Shown piece after piece: positions 13,821 to 16,221 of a stretch of DNA of 16,221 bases (its first letter is position 1; each line of letters starts with the position of its first letter). The translations under genes and the position numbers were made by a program. Under the pieces are notes generated by a model. The model searched no databases, was not told where the DNA came from, and saw only the letters and a program-made list of their open reading frames with translations. The stretch is taken from assembly GCA_026393655.1 (NCBI GenBank), contig JAPKZT010000091.1, forward strand, positions 1 to 16,221, given 5' to 3'. The DNA comes from Actinomycetota bacterium (lineage in GTDB: Bacteria > Actinomycetota > Acidimicrobiia > Acidimicrobiales > Ilumatobacteraceae).

Positions 13821-16088
13821 ATGACCTCAAGCGCCGGAACCCCAATTGAACTCGTCACCACCGTTTATTCAAAGCTTGCTAAAAATGTTGCGCTCGGACG
13901 CAAGCGCTTAAATCGCCCGCTGACATTGACTGAAAAAATTCTGATCAATCACTTGTGCAAGCCAGCCAAGCAAGAACTCGAACGCTCTCGCAGCTATGCC
14001 GATTTCAATCCGGACCGCGTCGCAATGCAAGACGCAACTGCACAGATGGCGCTTTTGCAATTCATGACTGCCGGTTTACCAACAACTGCTGTGCCATCAA
14101 CGGTGCACTGCGACCACTTAATTTTGGCCAAATCTGGCGCGCGAATCGACATGGGCGTCGCAATCGACACAAATAAAGAGGTATACGACTTTCTCCGATC
14201 TGTGTCGGCTAAATATGGTGTCGGGTTTTGGGGTCCAGGCAGCGGAATCATCCACCAAGTTGTGCTTGAGCATTATGCATTCCCTGGCGGAATGATGATC
14301 GGCACCGATAGTCATACGCCAAACGCAGGCGGACTCGGCATGATCGCAATCGGCGTTGGCGGTGCTGATGCAGTTGACGTAATGACTGGCTTTCCATTTA
14401 ACGTCCGATGGCCAAAAGTTATTGGCGTAAAACTCACTGGCTCTCTTTCTGGATGGTCAAGTCCAAAAGATGTGATCTTAGAAGTTGCTCGTGTCTTGAC
14501 AGTTGAGGGTGGCACTGGTGCCGTGATCGAATATTTCGGTGACGGTGCCGACACAATATCCGCGACTGGCAAAGCAACTATTTGCAATATGGGTGCAGAG
14601 ATCGGTGCTACTTGTTCTGTTTTTGGATACGACGTACAAATGTCAGATTATTTGCGGGCCACTGACCGCACTGAGATTGCAGCCGAGGCCGACAAAGTTG
14701 CCGAGCATCTTCGTCCAGACGATGGAGCGCTCTACGACAAGATGATCGAAATAGATTTGTCATCTTTAAAGCCGCTAATTAATGGTCCGCATACGCCAGA
14801 TCTTGCCCACCGTGTCGGCAGCGGTGTAGCCAAGGCTGCGGCAGAAAATAATTGGCCACTCGAGATTTCATCGGCACTAATCGGCAGTTGCACCAATAGT
14901 TCTTACGAAGACATCACTCGCGCCGCATCTGTCGCTCGTTTCGCTGCATCAAAAGGTTTGAAGGCAAAAACAGAATTACTTATCACACCTGGTTCAGAAC
15001 AAATTCGCGCGACAATCGAACGTGACGGATTGCTTGCTGATCTTGAAGCAATCGGCGCGACTGTCTTGGCGAACGCTTGTGGCCCATGCATCGGTCAATG
15101 GGATCGCTCTAAAGAAATCACCGAAAAATCAAACACAATTGTTAGTTCGTTTAATCGCAACTTTCCAAAACGCAACGACGGATCAGCAAACACTTTAAGT
15201 TTCGTCACCAGCCCCGACACAGTTATCGCGCTCGCGCTCGCGGGTCGTCTTGATTTTGATCCAATTACCGACACGATTACGGCGCCCGATGGCTCGCAGG
15301 TTTCGCTGGCTGCACCGCTCGGCGAAGTGTTGCCAAAAAATGGCTATGACGCTGGTGCCGAAACTTTTATCGCGCCACCTAGCGATGGCTCAGACATCGA
15401 AGTTGTAGTTGATCCAACTAGCGAACGACTGCAACTACTTGAACCGTTCGAGAAATGGGATGGCAACGATTTCATTTACATGCCAGTGCTGATGAAAGCA
15501 AAAGGAAAATGCACGACTGATCACATTTCTGCTGCCGGACCTTGGCTTAAGTTTCGTGGACACTTAGAAAATATCTCTGGAAACTTGTTCGCTGGTGCAG
15601 TCAACGCATTCACTGGAGATGTCGGCGAGGGCTTCGACAAAATTGACGGTCAAGTGCGTTCGTATCCAGAAATTGCTCGTCACTACAGCGATAACAATAC
15701 GCAGTGGTGCGCAATCGGTGATCAAAATTATGGTGAAGGTTCATCACGCGAACATGCAGCGATGGAGCCTCGATACCGCGGTGCTTGCGCTATCTTCGCG
15801 CGATCATTCGCTCGAATCCACGAGACTAATCTCAAGAAGCAAGGCATTGTTCCACTAACTTTTGCCGACCCAAAGGACTACGACTTAGTTGGAGAGAATG
15901 ACACAATCAGTGTGCGCGGCATGCCACCAGTGCCTGATCAGCCTGTGCGATGCATCGTGCACAAACGCGGTGGCAACGATATTGAGTTTTTCGCAAGCCA
16001 TACTTTTTCACCGGAACAAGTTAAATGGTTTATAGCTGGCAGCGCCCTAAACGTAGTCCGCGAAAAAGTCAAAAAATCTAAAAAGTAA
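13821..16088 (+). CDS. acn: Aconitate hydratase, mitochondrial type
   Basis: This [4Fe-4S] enzyme isomerises citrate to isocitrate via cis-aconitate in the TCA cycle. The 755-residue length and sequence match the mitochondrial-type subfamily (ACO2-like), shorter than the roughly 900-residue AcnA/IRP type. Visible motifs are STVHCDHLILAK (93-104), PGSGIIHQVVLE (139-150), MMIGTDSHTPNAGGLG (158-173, DSH catalytic triad region), the cluster ligands Cys357 (GSCTNSSYED) and Cys420/Cys423 (ANACGPCIGQWDR), CTTDHISAAGPWLK (564-577) in the swivel domain, and GEGSSREHAAMEPR (638-651) with the catalytic Ser in SSREH. All key residues appear present and the frame is open throughout. The start ATG 13821 has only a weak GGA-type ribosome-binding site. 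It diverges from the GntR regulator, which may control it, and converges on the partial gene at the window end. Confidence 0.95.
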   Translation: MTSSAGTPIELVTTVYSKLAKNVALGRKRLNRPLTLTEKILINHLCKPAKQELERSRSYADFNPDRVAMQDATAQMALLQFMTAGLPTTAVPSTVHCDHLILAKSGARIDMGVAIDTNKEVYDFLRSVSAKYGVGFWGPGSGIIHQVVLEHYAFPGGMMIGTDSHTPNAGGLGMIAIGVGGADAVDVMTGFPFNVRWPKVIGVKLTGSLSGWSSPKDVILEVARVLTVEGGTGAVIEYFGDGADTISATGKATICNMGAEIGATCSVFGYDVQMSDYLRATDRTEIAAEADKVAEHLRPDDGALYDKMIEIDLSSLKPLINGPHTPDLAHRVGSGVAKAAAENNWPLEISSALIGSCTNSSYEDITRAASVARFAASKGLKAKTELLITPGSEQIRATIERDGLLADLEAIGATVLANACGPCIGQWDRSKEITEKSNTIVSSFNRNFPKRNDGSANTLSFVTSPDTVIALALAGRLDFDPITDTITAPDGSQVSLAAPLGEVLPKNGYDAGAETFIAPPSDGSDIEVVVDPTSERLQLLEPFEKWDGNDFIYMPVLMKAKGKCTTDHISAAGPWLKFRGHLENISGNLFAGAVNAFTGDVGEGFDKIDGQVRSYPEIARHYSDNNTQWCAIGDQNYGEGSSREHAAMEPRYRGACAIFARSFARIHETNLKKQGIVPLTFADPKDYDLVGENDTISVRGMPPVPDQPVRCIVHKRGGNDIEFFASHTFSPEQVKWFIAGSALNVVREKVKKSKK

Positions 16089-16100
16089 TCGCAGAGACTT

Positions 16101-16221
16101 TTAACTAACTGGGCTCGCAACAATCACAACATCACTCTTCTTTTTTCGTGCTCGAACTCCTCGAACCGAGATCAGAATTAATGTTGACAACAGAATTAAC
16201 GTATGTATATATGTTGCTGAC
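16101..16221 (-). CDS. C-terminal end of a probable membrane protein (partial)
   Basis: On the minus strand a frame is open from the window edge to a TAA at 16103-16101, giving 39 residues. It reads SATYIHTLILLSTLILISV followed by RGVRARKKKSDVVIVASPVS: a hydrophobic segment, then a basic cluster and a short tail, as at the end of an integral membrane protein whose last helix exits to the cytoplasm. The stop lies 12 bp from the aconitase stop, in keeping with the tight convergent spacing elsewhere in the window. The family cannot be recognised from this fragment. The other minus-strand frames end sooner (stop near 16198) or lack a hydrophobic segment. Confidence 0.5.
   Translation of the reverse strand, partial: SATYIHTLILLSTLILISVRGVRARKKKSDVVIVASPVS

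Overview
The window is a compact, mostly housekeeping stretch of a bacterial chromosome. It looks like a free-living, fairly AT-rich actinobacterium, possibly a low-GC Acidimicrobiia-like aquatic lineage. GC is in the 40s percent by eye and was not counted. The basis is actinobacterial-looking GltB/GltD, MurF and alanine dehydrogenase, -10-like TANNNT boxes sitting 7-9 nt before several start codons, and very short intergenic gaps. The lineage call is inference. There is no phage, plasmid, transposon, tRNA, rRNA or CRISPR content that I can see.

Layout from left to right: (1) the 3' end of alanine dehydrogenase (+), cut by the window edge; (2) a 62-codon zinc-ribbon miniprotein (-); (3) an MFS exporter (+), whose stop overlaps the stop of murF (-); (4) murF (-) and ddl (+) diverging from an 84-bp gap, consecutive cytoplasmic steps of peptidoglycan synthesis; (5) a LysM lipoprotein (-) lying 1 nt from the ddl stop; (6) on the minus strand, read right to left, a crotonase-family enzyme, gltB and gltD (gltB and gltD overlap by 8 nt), then the LysM gene; (7) a nitroreductase (+), convergent with a GntR/HutC-type regulator (-); (8) a mitochondrial-type aconitase (+), divergent from that regulator, with a palindromic candidate operator between and inside their 5' ends; (9) the C-terminal end of a probable membrane protein (-).

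Together the genes cover amino-nitrogen metabolism (Ald, GltBD), cell wall precursor synthesis (MurF, Ddl, LysM protein) and the TCA cycle (aconitase with a local regulator).

The most notable observations are two frame-breaking lesions in genes expected to be intact. murF carries a 46-bp tandem duplication whose copies differ at one base, which shifts the frame. gltB lacks about 56 nt just after its 3Fe-4S motif, which also shifts the frame. Both are as likely to be metagenome assembly errors as real mutations. Several other short tandem duplications (15 bp x3 in ddl, 15 bp x2 at the gltB 3' end, 13 bp x3 between the nitroreductase and gntR) occur in the same window. I found no convincing novel multi-gene system.
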